From G963666895 sp963666895 (GTDB lineage: Bacteria; Desulfobacterota; Desulfovibrionia; Desulfovibrionales; Desulfovibrionaceae): a stretch of 64,000 bases of DNA. This document shows positions 49,393 through 58,649 of this stretch, one piece after another. Numbering within the stretch: the stretch's first letter is position 1; each line of letters starts with the position of its first letter. The stretch lies in NCBI GenBank assembly GCA_963666895.2, contig CAXXNS010000010.1, positions 248,001 through 312,000 on the forward strand, in the 5' to 3' direction. The notes under the pieces are model-generated. The model made no database searches and was not told where the DNA came from. It was given only the letters and a program-made list of their open reading frames with translations. Both the position numbers and the translations under genes were made by a program.

Positions 49393-50150
49393 GCACGGCC
49401 GGATCCAACGGACTCTACCTGACTCTGGACATGGACTGGGCGCCGGACTGGATGCTGGAGGATTGCCTCCGGGTCCTGGTGGACGCGAACGCGCCCGCCA
49501 CCTGGTTCGTGACCCACCAGACCCCCGTCTTGGACGAGCTCCGCAAACGGCCCGACCTGTTCGAGCTGGGCATCCACCCCAACTGCCTGGCCGGGTCCAG
49601 CCACGGCGCGGACGAGGCCGAGGTCCTGGGCCACATGCTCGACCTGCTGCCCGAGGCCGTGACCATGCGCACCCACGGCCTGTACCAGTGCACCCCGTTC
49701 CTGGCCCGGGCCGCGGCCATGGGCGTGGAGAACGACGTGTCCTTGTTCCTGCCCTGGGTCCAGGGGCTCGAGCCCCACGTACTGCCCTTCCCGGACTGGC
49801 CCCTGGTCCGTCTGCCCTATTTCTGGGAGGACGACGTGGCCATGCTCCGGCCCGACGCGCCCTGGGGCCTGGACGCCCCGGACTTCCAGGGTCCCGGACT
49901 GAAAATCTTCGACTTCCATCCGGTTCACGTGGCCCTCAACACCCGGACCATGAAGACCTACGACGGGCTCAAGGAACTTCGGCCCCTGTCCCAGTGGACC
50001 CGGGAATTCGCGGCCGAGCACGTCTCGACCAAGCCCGGCCCGGCCGACCTGTTCGCCGAGCTGGCCCAAGTCCTGGGCCAACGGGCCAACGGGCCCGGAG
50101 GACAGATGCGCTCCCTGGCCGCCAAGACCGGCAAAGGAGGCCCGGCATGA
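49389..50150 (+). CDS. Polysaccharide deacetylase-like protein
   Basis: 253 residues. A carbohydrate esterase-like layout with Leu-Thr-Leu-Asp-Met-Asp-Trp-Ala-Pro (motif 1 form), a Gly-Ile-His-Pro-Asn strand as the metal His, and Thr-His-Gly-Leu. The second motif-1 Asp and HxxxH are not canonical, so activity is uncertain. No signal peptide, so a cytoplasmic sugar or lipid-linked substrate is likely. Overlaps the aminotransferase by ATGA. Confidence 0.78.
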   Translation: MSTAGSNGLYLTLDMDWAPDWMLEDCLRVLVDANAPATWFVTHQTPVLDELRKRPDLFELGIHPNCLAGSSHGADEAEVLGHMLDLLPEAVTMRTHGLYQCTPFLARAAAMGVENDVSLFLPWVQGLEPHVLPFPDWPLVRLPYFWEDDVAMLRPDAPWGLDAPDFQGPGLKIFDFHPVHVALNTRTMKTYDGLKELRPLSQWTREFAAEHVSTKPGPADLFAELAQVLGQRANGPGGQMRSLAAKTGKGGPA

Positions 50151-51148
50151 GGTTCGCGGCCCTCGGACGCACCGAATATCTTTACGACGCCATCCTGGCC
50201 CTGCACCGGGCCGGGCACCAGGCCGCCTGCGTGGTCACCGCCCCGGCAGCGCCGGAATACGTTCGCCGCGAGCAGGACTTCGAGGCCCTGGCCAGCGAGA
50301 TGAGTTGCCCCTTCCGGGTGGCGTCCCACCTGCACGACCAGGACGTCCTGGACCTGCTCCGGAACGCCGAGGTGGCCGTCAGCGTCAATTGGCCCTCCAT
50401 CCTGTCCAACACGGTCCTCGACCTCTTCCTCCACGGCGTGCTCAACATCCATGCCGGGGACCTGCCCCGCTATCGGGGCAACGCCTGCCCCAACTGGGCC
50501 ATCCTGCAGGGAGAGGACGCGGTGACCCTGAGCGTCCACGTCATGCTCCCGGACGAGCTGGACTGCGGCCGGGTCCTGTCCCAGCGCAGCTTGGCCCTGA
50601 CCGACGAGACCTACATCGCGGACGTGAACGCCTGGATTCTTTCCGTGGCCCCGGAGATGTTCGTGGAGGCCGTGCAGGGACTGGAGCGCGACCCGGACTT
50701 CGCCCTCAAGACCGCCCGGGCCGACGACCCCGAGGCCCTGCGCTGCTATCCCCGCGTGCCCGAGGACGGCTACATCGACTGGACCCGCCCGGCCCTGGAC
50801 ATTCACCGCCTGGTGCGGGCCTCGTCCACGCCCCTGCCCGGGGCCTACACGTACGCCTTCCTGGACGGCAGGCTGACGAAAATTCACGTGTTGCGCGCCC
50901 ATCCGGTGGAGCCCGGACTGGGCAACGACCTTGCCGAACCGGGCCAGGTCCTGCGCAACGATCCCGCCACGGGCGAAAGCCTGGTGGCCTGCGGTCGGGG
51001 CACGGTGCTGGCGCTGGAGCAGTGCCAGGTCGGCGATGGCGAACCCTTTGCCCCGGGCAAGGCCTGGCGCTCCATCCGCGCCCGGCTCGGCACGCGGGCC
51101 GAAGACGTTCTGTGGAACACCCTGCACAACCAAGGGTTGGCCGACTGA
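50147..51148 (+). CDS. Methionyl-tRNA formyltransferase-fold sugar N-formyltransferase
   Basis: 333 residues. An N-terminal formyltransferase domain with Leu-Asn-Ile-His-Ala-Gly-Asp-Leu-Pro-Arg-Tyr-Arg-Gly (Asn-(x)-His active site) and Asp-Cys-Gly-Arg-Val-Leu-Ser-Gln, then a C-terminal domain like Fmt/ArnA. It is not the housekeeping Fmt by context: next to the aminotransferase, it would formylate the new amine with N10-formyl-THF. AAAGGAGG lies 6 nt before the ATG and the gene overlaps its upstream neighbour by ATGA. Confidence 0.85.
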   Translation: MRFAALGRTEYLYDAILALHRAGHQAACVVTAPAAPEYVRREQDFEALASEMSCPFRVASHLHDQDVLDLLRNAEVAVSVNWPSILSNTVLDLFLHGVLNIHAGDLPRYRGNACPNWAILQGEDAVTLSVHVMLPDELDCGRVLSQRSLALTDETYIADVNAWILSVAPEMFVEAVQGLERDPDFALKTARADDPEALRCYPRVPEDGYIDWTRPALDIHRLVRASSTPLPGAYTYAFLDGRLTKIHVLRAHPVEPGLGNDLAEPGQVLRNDPATGESLVACGRGTVLALEQCQVGDGEPFAPGKAWRSIRARLGTRAEDVLWNTLHNQGLAD

Positions 51149-51163
51149 GGCCGGGGGGAGCAT

Positions 51164-53071
51164 ATGTGCGGCATCTGCGGCATAGCGGACTTCACGGGCA
51201 AGCAGCCCACCTCCGAGGTGGTCCTGGCCATGACCCGGACCCTGACCCATCGCGGCCCGGACGGCGAGGGCGTGTGGATCGGGGGCAACGTCGGTCTCGG
51301 CCACCGCCGCCTGGCCATCCTGGACCTGTCCGAGGCCGGAGCCCAGCCCATGCGCCGGGGCGACCTGGTCATCACCTACAACGGCGAGATCTACAACTAC
51401 CCCGAACTGCGCGACGAGCTGGAAAAACTGGGCCACGGATTCGTGTCCGGGTCCGACACCGAGATGATCCTGGCCGCCTACCAGGAATGGGGCCCGGCCT
51501 GCGTGGAGCGCTTCAACGGCATGTTCGCCTTGGCCATCTGCGACCGAAACAAACACGACCTCTTCCTGGCCCGCGACCGCTACGGCATCAAGCCCCTGTA
51601 CTACGCCTCCTTCAACGGAACCTTCCTGTTCGGCTCGGAGCAGAAGGCCATCATGGCCCACCCGGCCAGCCGCAGGGAGATGGACTTCGAGGCCCTGCTC
51701 GAATACTTCACGTTCCAAAATTTCTTCACGGACAAGACCCTGACCAAAGATGTGCGCACGTTCCCGGCCGGGTGCACGGCCCTGCTGGACCTGTCAGACC
51801 CCGGCCGCGGACTCCGCATCTCCCGGTACTGGGACTTCGACTTCCGCGAGCCCGAAAAACGGTTGCGCGACGAGGAATACCTCGAGGAACTCGACCATTT
51901 GTTCAGCCGGGCCGTGAAGCGACAGCTCCTGTCCGACGTGGAAGTCGGCGCGTACCTGTCCGGGGGCATCGACTCCGGTTCCATCACCGCGGTGGCCGCA
52001 AGCGAGCTGCCCTACATCAAGAGCTTCACCTGCGGCTTTGACCTGCACTCGGCCTCGGGCCTGGAGATGGGCTTTGACGAGCGCGAAAAGGCCGAGCACA
52101 TGTCCTACCTGTTCAAGACCGAGCACTACGAGATGGTGCTCAAGGCCGGGGACATGGAGCGCTGCCTGCCCCGCCTGGCCCGGCACATCGAGGAGCCCCG
52201 GGTGGGCCAGAGCTACCCCAACTACTACGCGGCCCAGCTGGCCTCCAAATTCGTCAAGGTGGTGCTCGGCGGCACAGGCGGGGACGAGCTCTTCGGCGGC
52301 TACCCCTGGCGCTACTACCGGGCCGCGGTCTGCGCCGACTTCGAGGACTACATCGACAAGTACTACGGCTTCTGGCAGCGGCTCATCCCCAACCGCTTCA
52401 TCAAGGAAGTCTTCGCCCCGGTCTGGAGCGAGGTCAGCCACGTCTGGACCCGGGACATCTTCCGCGACGTGTTCAACGGCCGCGGCCAGGGCCCGAGCAC
52501 GCCCGAGGAGTACGTGAACAACTCCCTGAACTTCGAGGCCAAGACCTTCCTGCACGGCCTGCTCATGGTGGAGGACAAGCTGGCCATGGCCCACGGCCTG
52601 GAGAGCCGCGTGCCCTTCCTGGACAACGACTTAGTGGATCTGGCCATGCGCATGCCCGTGTCCCTCAAACTCGGCAACCTGGACGAGGTGGTCCGGCTCA
52701 ACGAAAATGAGCCCGGCCCCAAGGTCCAGCGCTACTACCAAAAGACCCGAGACGGAAAGATGGCCCTGCGCCGGGTCCTGGGCAAGTACGTGCCCGACAA
52801 CATTTCAAGCGGCGTCAAGCAGGGCTTTTCCGCGCCCGACGGCAGTTGGTTCAAGGGCGAGAGCATCAAGTACGTGGCCGACCGGCTGGTGAAGCACCAT
52901 TCCCCCATCTACGAATTCCTCGACCAGAACGCGGTCCGCCGCCTGGTCATGGAGCACCTGGAAGGCAAGCAGAACCGGCGGCTGCTCATCTGGTCCCTGC
53001 TCAATGTGGACGAGATGCTGCACCACTTCCCAGTACCCGCCCCGGCGGCCTGCGCGGAGGCCCGGCCATGA
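51164..53071 (+). CDS. asnB: AsnB-type glutamine-hydrolysing amidotransferase
   Basis: 635 residues of class II asparagine synthetase. Met-Cys2-Gly-Ile-Cys-Gly is the glutaminase nucleophile; the synthetase half carries Leu-Ser-Gly-Gly-Ile-Asp-Ser-Gly and Gly-Gly-Thr-Gly-Gly-Asp-Glu-Leu-Phe-Gly. In surface-glycan operons such proteins usually amidate uronic acids or make aminated side groups rather than asparagine. GGGGGGAG lies upstream of the ATG. Confidence 0.93.
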   Translation: MCGICGIADFTGKQPTSEVVLAMTRTLTHRGPDGEGVWIGGNVGLGHRRLAILDLSEAGAQPMRRGDLVITYNGEIYNYPELRDELEKLGHGFVSGSDTEMILAAYQEWGPACVERFNGMFALAICDRNKHDLFLARDRYGIKPLYYASFNGTFLFGSEQKAIMAHPASRREMDFEALLEYFTFQNFFTDKTLTKDVRTFPAGCTALLDLSDPGRGLRISRYWDFDFREPEKRLRDEEYLEELDHLFSRAVKRQLLSDVEVGAYLSGGIDSGSITAVAASELPYIKSFTCGFDLHSASGLEMGFDEREKAEHMSYLFKTEHYEMVLKAGDMERCLPRLARHIEEPRVGQSYPNYYAAQLASKFVKVVLGGTGGDELFGGYPWRYYRAAVCADFEDYIDKYYGFWQRLIPNRFIKEVFAPVWSEVSHVWTRDIFRDVFNGRGQGPSTPEEYVNNSLNFEAKTFLHGLLMVEDKLAMAHGLESRVPFLDNDLVDLAMRMPVSLKLGNLDEVVRLNENEPGPKVQRYYQKTRDGKMALRRVLGKYVPDNISSGVKQGFSAPDGSWFKGESIKYVADRLVKHHSPIYEFLDQNAVRRLVMEHLEGKQNRRLLIWSLLNVDEMLHHFPVPAPAACAEARP

Positions 53072-53739
53072 TCCTCGGCTTTCTCTCGGACTGCCACGGC
53101 TGCGTCGAGGCCCTGGACAAGGCCCTCGAACTCCTGCGCGAAGCCGGGGCCGAACAGGTCTTCCACCTCGGCGACAGCGTGGGCTACTTCCCGGGCTGGG
53201 CCGCGGCCGACCGCCTGCGCGCCGAGGACGTGCCCTGCTTGCTCGGCAACCACGAGCACATGCTCCTGAACGAGACCTGGGAGCGGGAGCGGGACGAGAT
53301 CTACGGTTTCGGCGAGACCCTGGCCCAGGCCACCCCCCAACGGCTGGCCTGGCTGGCTTCCCTGCCCGCGTCCCTGCGCCTGGCCCCCGGCCGGACCAAG
53401 GCCCTGCTGGTTCACGGCTCGCCGCGCGATCCGGTGTCCGAATACGTTTATCCCGACTCCCCTCTGGACGGTCTCGACCCCGGGGAAGCGTCCGTGGTCC
53501 TCATGGGCCACACCCACCGCCCCTTCATCCGGGAGCGCCAAGGGATTCTCTTCGTCAATGTCGGCAGCTGCGCCCTGCCCCGGGACGATTCCGGGCTGGG
53601 CTCCGCCTGCCTCTGGAACACCGAGGACGGCCAACCGACCCTGGTCCGCTTCCCGGTGGGCGACGAGGTCCGCCGGGCGGCCGAACGCTGCCTCGTCCAC
53701 CCCAAGGTCCTGAAGCGGGCCGAGACCCTCACGGCCTGA
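53068..53739 (+). CDS. Calcineurin-like metallophosphoesterase in glycan operon
   Basis: 223 residues with Ser-Asp-Cys-His-Gly-Cys, Gly-Asp-Ser-Val-Gly-Tyr, Gly-Asn-His-Glu, Val-His-Gly-Ser-Pro-Arg and Gly-His-Thr-His, i.e. all metal blocks. Similar in layout to the protein at 28252, so they look like paralogues. Overlaps asnB by ATGA. May remove a phosphate from a sugar intermediate or regulate the cluster. Confidence 0.87.
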   Translation: MILGFLSDCHGCVEALDKALELLREAGAEQVFHLGDSVGYFPGWAAADRLRAEDVPCLLGNHEHMLLNETWERERDEIYGFGETLAQATPQRLAWLASLPASLRLAPGRTKALLVHGSPRDPVSEYVYPDSPLDGLDPGEASVVLMGHTHRPFIRERQGILFVNVGSCALPRDDSGLGSACLWNTEDGQPTLVRFPVGDEVRRAAERCLVHPKVLKRAETLTA

Positions 53740-53756
53740 GGCAAGGAAGAGGCGCC

Positions 53757-54809
53757 ATGCAGAAGAAGTTCAACGTCCTGGTGACCGCGGTGGGCGGAGG
53801 CAGCCACGGGGAGCAAATCGTCAAGGCCCTGCGCCTGGGCGGGCTCGACTACCACGTCGTGGGCGCGGACATCACCCCCGCCTCCTCGGGCCGCGGCCTG
53901 GTGGACGAATTCCTCCAACTCCCCCCGGCCAGCCATCCCGAATACCTGGACGCCCTCATCCGGGAGCTGGAACGGCGCGAGATCCGCGCCCTGTTCCACG
54001 GCTGCGAACGCGAGATGGAGATATTCTCCCGCAACAGGGAGCGCATCGAAACCCTCGGGGTCTACGTGCCGGTCAACCCTCCCGAAGTTCTCGCCTCCTG
54101 CCAAGACAAGGAAAAAACCGCCGCCTTGCTCACTGAACAGGGCTTTGGCGCACCGCGCTACGCGGCCATCCGCTCCATGGACGACGCGGCCCGGGTGGAC
54201 TTCCTGCCCGTGGTGCTCAAACCCTCGGTGGGCGGGGGCGGCTCGGCCAACGTGCACATCGCCCGGACCCGGCGCGAGCTCGAGCTCCTGGCCGAATACC
54301 TCCTGCCCTGGTGCCCGACCATCCTGGCCCAGGAGTACGTGGGCACGCCCGAGGCCGAATTCACCGTGGGCGTGCTCTCCGGACGCGACGGCACGCAGCT
54401 CAACTCCATCGCCGTGCGCCGCCTCGTGCACAGCGCGCTGAGCACCCGGCTGCGCATCCCCAACAACACGGGACGGGCCGAGTTCGGCCCCCAACTGGTC
54501 ATTTCCAGCGGCGTGAGCCAAGGGGAGGTGGGACGCTTCGAGGAGGTCACGAAGCCCTGCGAGGACATCGCCGCCGCCCTCGGAGCCACCGCCCCCATCA
54601 ACGTCCAGTGCCGCCTCGTGAACGACCGGGTCATGGTCTTCGAGATCAACCCGCGCTTCTCCGGCACCACCTCCCTGCGGGCCATGGTCGGGTACAACGA
54701 GCCCGAGACCCTCATCCGCAGGGACGTCCTGGGCGAGGACGTCGAGCCCGGCTTCGCCTACGACTCCGCAACCATCCTGCGCTCAATCCGCGAAATCAGG
54801 CTGCCCTGA
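53757..54809 (+). CDS. ATP-grasp enzyme (carbamoyl-phosphate-synthase-like)
   Basis: 350 residues. Glycine-rich start (Val-Gly-Gly-Gly-Ser-His-Gly-Glu), ATP-grasp core with Val-Val-Leu-Lys-Pro-Ser-Val-Gly-Gly-Gly-Gly-Ser and Glu-Ile-Asn-Pro-Arg-Phe-Ser-Gly-Thr-Thr. Ligases of this type join a carboxylate to an amine through an acyl phosphate. In context it may add an amino acid or acyl group to the amino sugar. AAGGAAGAGG before the ATG; 17-nt gap from the previous gene. Confidence 0.86.
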   Translation: MQKKFNVLVTAVGGGSHGEQIVKALRLGGLDYHVVGADITPASSGRGLVDEFLQLPPASHPEYLDALIRELERREIRALFHGCEREMEIFSRNRERIETLGVYVPVNPPEVLASCQDKEKTAALLTEQGFGAPRYAAIRSMDDAARVDFLPVVLKPSVGGGGSANVHIARTRRELELLAEYLLPWCPTILAQEYVGTPEAEFTVGVLSGRDGTQLNSIAVRRLVHSALSTRLRIPNNTGRAEFGPQLVISSGVSQGEVGRFEEVTKPCEDIAAALGATAPINVQCRLVNDRVMVFEINPRFSGTTSLRAMVGYNEPETLIRRDVLGEDVEPGFAYDSATILRSIREIRLP

Positions 54810-54833
54810 GCGCGCAAACAACAGGATACCGCC

Positions 54834-56297
54834 ATGCCCCAGACCCTCATCCTCAACGTACGAAAGGACGTCCCCGGCTTCCTGCCCATGGAGGAGGCCT
54901 TCCTGGCCCAGGCCCTCCGGGCGCTGGACCCCGGCGACATCGAAATCCGCTCGGTCATGTCCGAGGAGATCGAGGCCTGCGCCGAGGACGTGGCCCGCCT
55001 GCCGGGCGACGCCCGGGTCGTGATCTGGGAAAACGCTTCGTACAAGAGCTGCCAGTCCCTGCTCGACTACTTCCGGCTGGCCGACGAGATCCGCCGCCGC
55101 TCCGACGTCCGCCTGGCCGCGGGCGGCTACTGGGCCTCCTCCCTGGCTCCGCACTATCCCGAACGCTTCCGCTCCTTCGACATGGTGGTGCCCGGCTTCA
55201 ACTTCGCCAAGGCGGCCGAGGCCCTGACCGGGTCCCTGCCCGAGGACAACAAGGTCGTGGACGCCACCGGGCCCTGCGACTGGAACGCCTACGACCTGGA
55301 CCTCTCGCCCCTGACCACGCCGGACCGCTACGTGGGCCTGGGCTACATCTCGGGCTACCGGACCACCTTCGGCTGCCCCAAGAACTGCCACTTCTGCTAC
55401 AACAACATGCTCCGCGACCAGGGGGCGCGCTACTCCGAGCGCGACGTCGCCAAGGTCCGGGCCGACGTGGAGCACATCGTCTCCCGGTACGGAAACGTGC
55501 CGCTCCAGATCAAGGACCGAAACTTCTTCTGCAACCGCTCCCGGGCCTTCGAGATCATGGACATGCTCCGAGACATGGACGTCCAGATCGCCAGCAACCT
55601 CGACGTCACGGTCAACGACGCGGACGAGGAAATCTTCCGCAAATGCCGCGAAGTTGGCGTGACGAGCATGTTCTTCGGCCTGGAAAGCTTCAACCCCGAC
55701 AGCCTGCGCCGTTTCAACAAGCCCTACCCGGTGGAGAAGCTCGAACACCTCTTCGCCCTGGCCGACCAGTACGAGATCACCCTGTCCGGCTGCCTGCTCC
55801 TGGGCCTGCCCTGGCAGACCATGGAGACCATCCGCGGCGACGTGCAAAAGGCCTTCGCCTACATGGACCGCTTCAAGTTCCTGCGCATCAATCTCAACAA
55901 CTACCATCCCCTGCCCGAAACGGCCCTGCAGCGGGATTACTTCCCCACGACTACGGAACGGCTCTCCCTGGAGGATCTCAACGAAATCTTCAACTTCCGC
56001 ATGAACGAGCGGCTCCAGACCGAGCTCTACGGACCCCGCTTCGCGGACATGAACTTCGAGAAGCTCAGGGCCCACGCCCTGGCCCTCAACAGCATCAGCC
56101 TGCTGGAGCACTACCACATTCCCCGCTCCCTGCACTGGATCTTCTGGCCGGTGAAGCGACTCGTGCGCGGCAACATCACCCACAGCGCCGAGAACAACTT
56201 CCTGAACCGTCTCCTGACCAAGGACCGCATCGTGTCGGCCCGCAGGCGCATCACCCGCGTGAGCATCCGCATCAAGAAACTCCTCGGAGCCCACTGA
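54834..56297 (+). CDS. B12-dependent-type radical SAM enzyme
   Basis: 487 residues. An N-terminal cobalamin-binding-like fold (about 1-150; no clear Asp-x-His-x-x-Gly), then the radical SAM core with Phe-Gly-Cys-Pro-Lys-Asn-Cys-His-Phe-Cys-Tyr, Gly-Leu-Glu-Ser-Phe and a C-terminal basic tail (Arg-Arg-Arg-Ile-Thr-Arg-Val-Ser-Ile-Arg). It may methylate or rearrange a sugar or side group. Its stop overlaps the next start by 1 nt. Confidence 0.88.
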   Translation: MPQTLILNVRKDVPGFLPMEEAFLAQALRALDPGDIEIRSVMSEEIEACAEDVARLPGDARVVIWENASYKSCQSLLDYFRLADEIRRRSDVRLAAGGYWASSLAPHYPERFRSFDMVVPGFNFAKAAEALTGSLPEDNKVVDATGPCDWNAYDLDLSPLTTPDRYVGLGYISGYRTTFGCPKNCHFCYNNMLRDQGARYSERDVAKVRADVEHIVSRYGNVPLQIKDRNFFCNRSRAFEIMDMLRDMDVQIASNLDVTVNDADEEIFRKCREVGVTSMFFGLESFNPDSLRRFNKPYPVEKLEHLFALADQYEITLSGCLLLGLPWQTMETIRGDVQKAFAYMDRFKFLRINLNNYHPLPETALQRDYFPTTTERLSLEDLNEIFNFRMNERLQTELYGPRFADMNFEKLRAHALALNSISLLEHYHIPRSLHWIFWPVKRLVRGNITHSAENNFLNRLLTKDRIVSARRRITRVSIRIKKLLGAH

Positions 56298-57871
56298 TGC
56301 CCCTGCTCCACCTGTTCGGCATCCTTCTCCTGGCCGCGGGCCTGCGCTTCCTCTTCCTGACCGGGGCGACCACGGACGACATGGTCCACCTGGACTTCGT
56401 CCGCCTGCGGCACAGAAACGCCTTCACGGACAACGATCCGGGCAACTCCGTCATCCCGGGCCGTTACGGCTACCCCATGCTGGCCCACAAAATCATCAGC
56501 CTTTTCCCGAGAAACCGCTGGCGGGCGGCGGGCAAGCTGCTCAACATCGGTTACGACCTCGTGCTCGTGACCGCGGTCTGGGTCCTGGCCCGAATCCTCC
56601 TGCCCGGCGGGACCGAATCCCCGCTCTCCCCGGCCGACATGGCCGCCCTGGCCACGACCACCTCGCCCGTCCTCATGCCCATCACCGCGCGCATGAAGTC
56701 CCTGGGGGCCCGCAGCCTGGGCAACCTCATGGTCACGGCCTGCTTCCTGTGCCTGTGGCTCGGGATGGGCCACCAGCCATGGCTCTTCGGCGCCCTGGCA
56801 GTGGCCCTGGGCGTGGCCCTCGTGGCCACGAGCCAATTCGGCACCCAGGCCCTGGTCCTGGGCGCGCCCTTCCTGGCCCTGCTCGGATTCAACCTTTTGC
56901 CCCTGCTTGTGCTCGCGGGCATGGCCGTGTTCCTGGCCCTGGCCGTGCGCATCAACAAGGGGCCGTTCCGGGGCCTGCGCGACAACGTGGTCTACATGAT
57001 CGAGCACAAGCGCTGGTACCGGCGCAACGCCCAGCGCGGCACCACGGCCACGGACCGCAACCGGATCAAGGATCTGCTCGCGCTGCCGTACTGGTGGCGG
57101 AATAAAAAGGACGACTTCTTCGCCATCCTGTTCCGGCGCAACAGCTACTTCATCGCCCTCTACTCCTTCCCCCTGTTCTGGCTGGCCTTCCTGTTCGCCT
57201 TCCGCACGGGCCTGCCCATCCCGGCCCAGGGGCTGGCCGGCTTCTCCGCCCTGGTCACCCTGGCCATGGCCTGCGTCTTCCTGCTCACCTCGTTGCGGCC
57301 CTTTTCCTTTCTCGGCCAGGCCGAACGCTACTTCGAGTACGCCACGCCCTTCGCCTCCCTGCTCCTGGCCGGACAGCTGGCCGAGGGCGCGATGGGCTTG
57401 GAGGCCGCCCTCTTCCTGCTCATGCTCCAGATCCTCTTCACCATGGCCAATCTGGCCTACACCAACTTCGCGACCATCAAGGCCATGCTCATGGAACCCG
57501 AACGCAAGCCCATCCTCGACTACCTGGACGCCCACAAGGGGTTGCGCGTCCTGACCATCCCCATGAAGCTCTCCAACCTGTTCTCGGCCATGGAAGAGGG
57601 GGGCAACGCCTACTATTTCAAGCTCATTGTGCACGAGACCGAAGGCATGGACCACCGGGACCCGGAAATGCCCTTCCTGGACCTGCCCTGCCAGGACCTG
57701 GACTACTTCCACCAACGCTACGGCGTGGACACCATCATCGCGGACAAGCGATTCCTGGCCAAGGCCGCCAAGGACCAGGGCCTGGAATACGACTTCTCCG
57801 ACTGGCCCGTGGAGTATGCGGACGAGGACTATGAAATCCACAAAAGAAACCCGGCCCGGACCGCGGCCTGA
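56297..57871 (+). CDS. Polytopic membrane protein, possible GT-C glycosyltransferase
   Basis: 524 residues with about eight to ten membrane segments, an Asp-Asp-Met pair after the first helix (Thr-Thr-Asp-Asp-Met-Val-His-Leu-Asp) in a periplasmic loop as in GT-C enzymes that use lipid-linked sugars, and a soluble C-terminal domain (about 395-520). The family is not certain. GT-C members usually act at the outer face of the inner membrane. Confidence 0.65.
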   Translation: MPLLHLFGILLLAAGLRFLFLTGATTDDMVHLDFVRLRHRNAFTDNDPGNSVIPGRYGYPMLAHKIISLFPRNRWRAAGKLLNIGYDLVLVTAVWVLARILLPGGTESPLSPADMAALATTTSPVLMPITARMKSLGARSLGNLMVTACFLCLWLGMGHQPWLFGALAVALGVALVATSQFGTQALVLGAPFLALLGFNLLPLLVLAGMAVFLALAVRINKGPFRGLRDNVVYMIEHKRWYRRNAQRGTTATDRNRIKDLLALPYWWRNKKDDFFAILFRRNSYFIALYSFPLFWLAFLFAFRTGLPIPAQGLAGFSALVTLAMACVFLLTSLRPFSFLGQAERYFEYATPFASLLLAGQLAEGAMGLEAALFLLMLQILFTMANLAYTNFATIKAMLMEPERKPILDYLDAHKGLRVLTIPMKLSNLFSAMEEGGNAYYFKLIVHETEGMDHRDPEMPFLDLPCQDLDYFHQRYGVDTIIADKRFLAKAAKDQGLEYDFSDWPVEYADEDYEIHKRNPARTAA

Positions 57872-57896
57872 CCGGAAAGGGACGAGGATCAAGGCA

Positions 57897-58649
57897 ATGA
57901 TCAAACGGCTCTGCAAACGCTACGCCTCCCGGCTGATCCTGTTCGTCAACCGCCACACCGAGAACGAGCGGGTGCGCCACTTCCTCAGGAAGCTGAACAT
58001 GCGGATATTCAGCACCCTGCCCATCACCATGTGCGCGAAACGGTCCGAGACCGTCATGCAGTGCGGCTGCTGGCGCATCGAGACGGTCATGCGCTGGGTG
58101 GAGGCCGTGGGCGGGAAGGGCACGGTCATCGTGGTCGAGGCCGACGACCTGAACTGCATGATCCTCGACGTGGAGCGCAAGCGGCGGCGGCTCCACAACG
58201 TCATCATCGTCAACAAAGCCCTGATGGACAAAAAGGGCCGGGTGACCTTCATGTATTCCGACAACTCGCCCACCAACCAGGTCAAGGACCTGCCCACCTA
58301 CGGCACGGCGCCCAGGTCGGAATACAAGGAAAAAACCGTCGAGGCCGACACCCTGGACAACATTCTGGCCGAGATCGGCATCGACTCCGTGGACCACATC
58401 CACTTCACCATCAGCGGGGCCGAGTTCCTGGCCCTGGACGGCATGAAGACGCTGCTCAAGCCCGGCCTGCGCATCTTCAGCCGCTCCACCTGCCTCCACC
58501 ACGCGGACGACCAGCCCGTGCGCAAGGAGGTGGTCCAGAAGATGCGCTCCCTGGGCCTGGAGACCACCCTGGGCCGGGCCGAGGCCAACCGGCACATGGG
58601 CGGCAACATCTACGCCGTCATGCCGCAGGCCGGGGAGGCCCGGGCATGA
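57897..58649 (+). CDS. FkbM-like methyltransferase-fold protein
   Basis: 250 residues. A basic N-terminus (Met-Ile-Lys-Arg-Leu-Cys-Lys-Arg) precedes a Rossmann-like domain with a Glu-Ala-Asp strand end (Val-Ile-Val-Val-Glu-Ala-Asp) and Asp-Thr-Leu-Asp-Asn-Ile-Leu, the FkbM pattern, and a later Asp-Ser-Val-Asp-His-Ile-His-Phe. The usual Gly-rich SAM loop is weak, so activity is uncertain. AAGG lies before the ATG. Confidence 0.75.
   Translation: MIKRLCKRYASRLILFVNRHTENERVRHFLRKLNMRIFSTLPITMCAKRSETVMQCGCWRIETVMRWVEAVGGKGTVIVVEADDLNCMILDVERKRRRLHNVIIVNKALMDKKGRVTFMYSDNSPTNQVKDLPTYGTAPRSEYKEKTVEADTLDNILAEIGIDSVDHIHFTISGAEFLALDGMKTLLKPGLRIFSRSTCLHHADDQPVRKEVVQKMRSLGLETTLGRAEANRHMGGNIYAVMPQAGEARA

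Noticed and set aside
54311..57871. Plus-strand open frame of about 1180 codons spanning ATP-grasp, radical SAM and membrane genes
   Set aside because: It is out of frame with three clear genes and only joins the membrane protein frame by chance.
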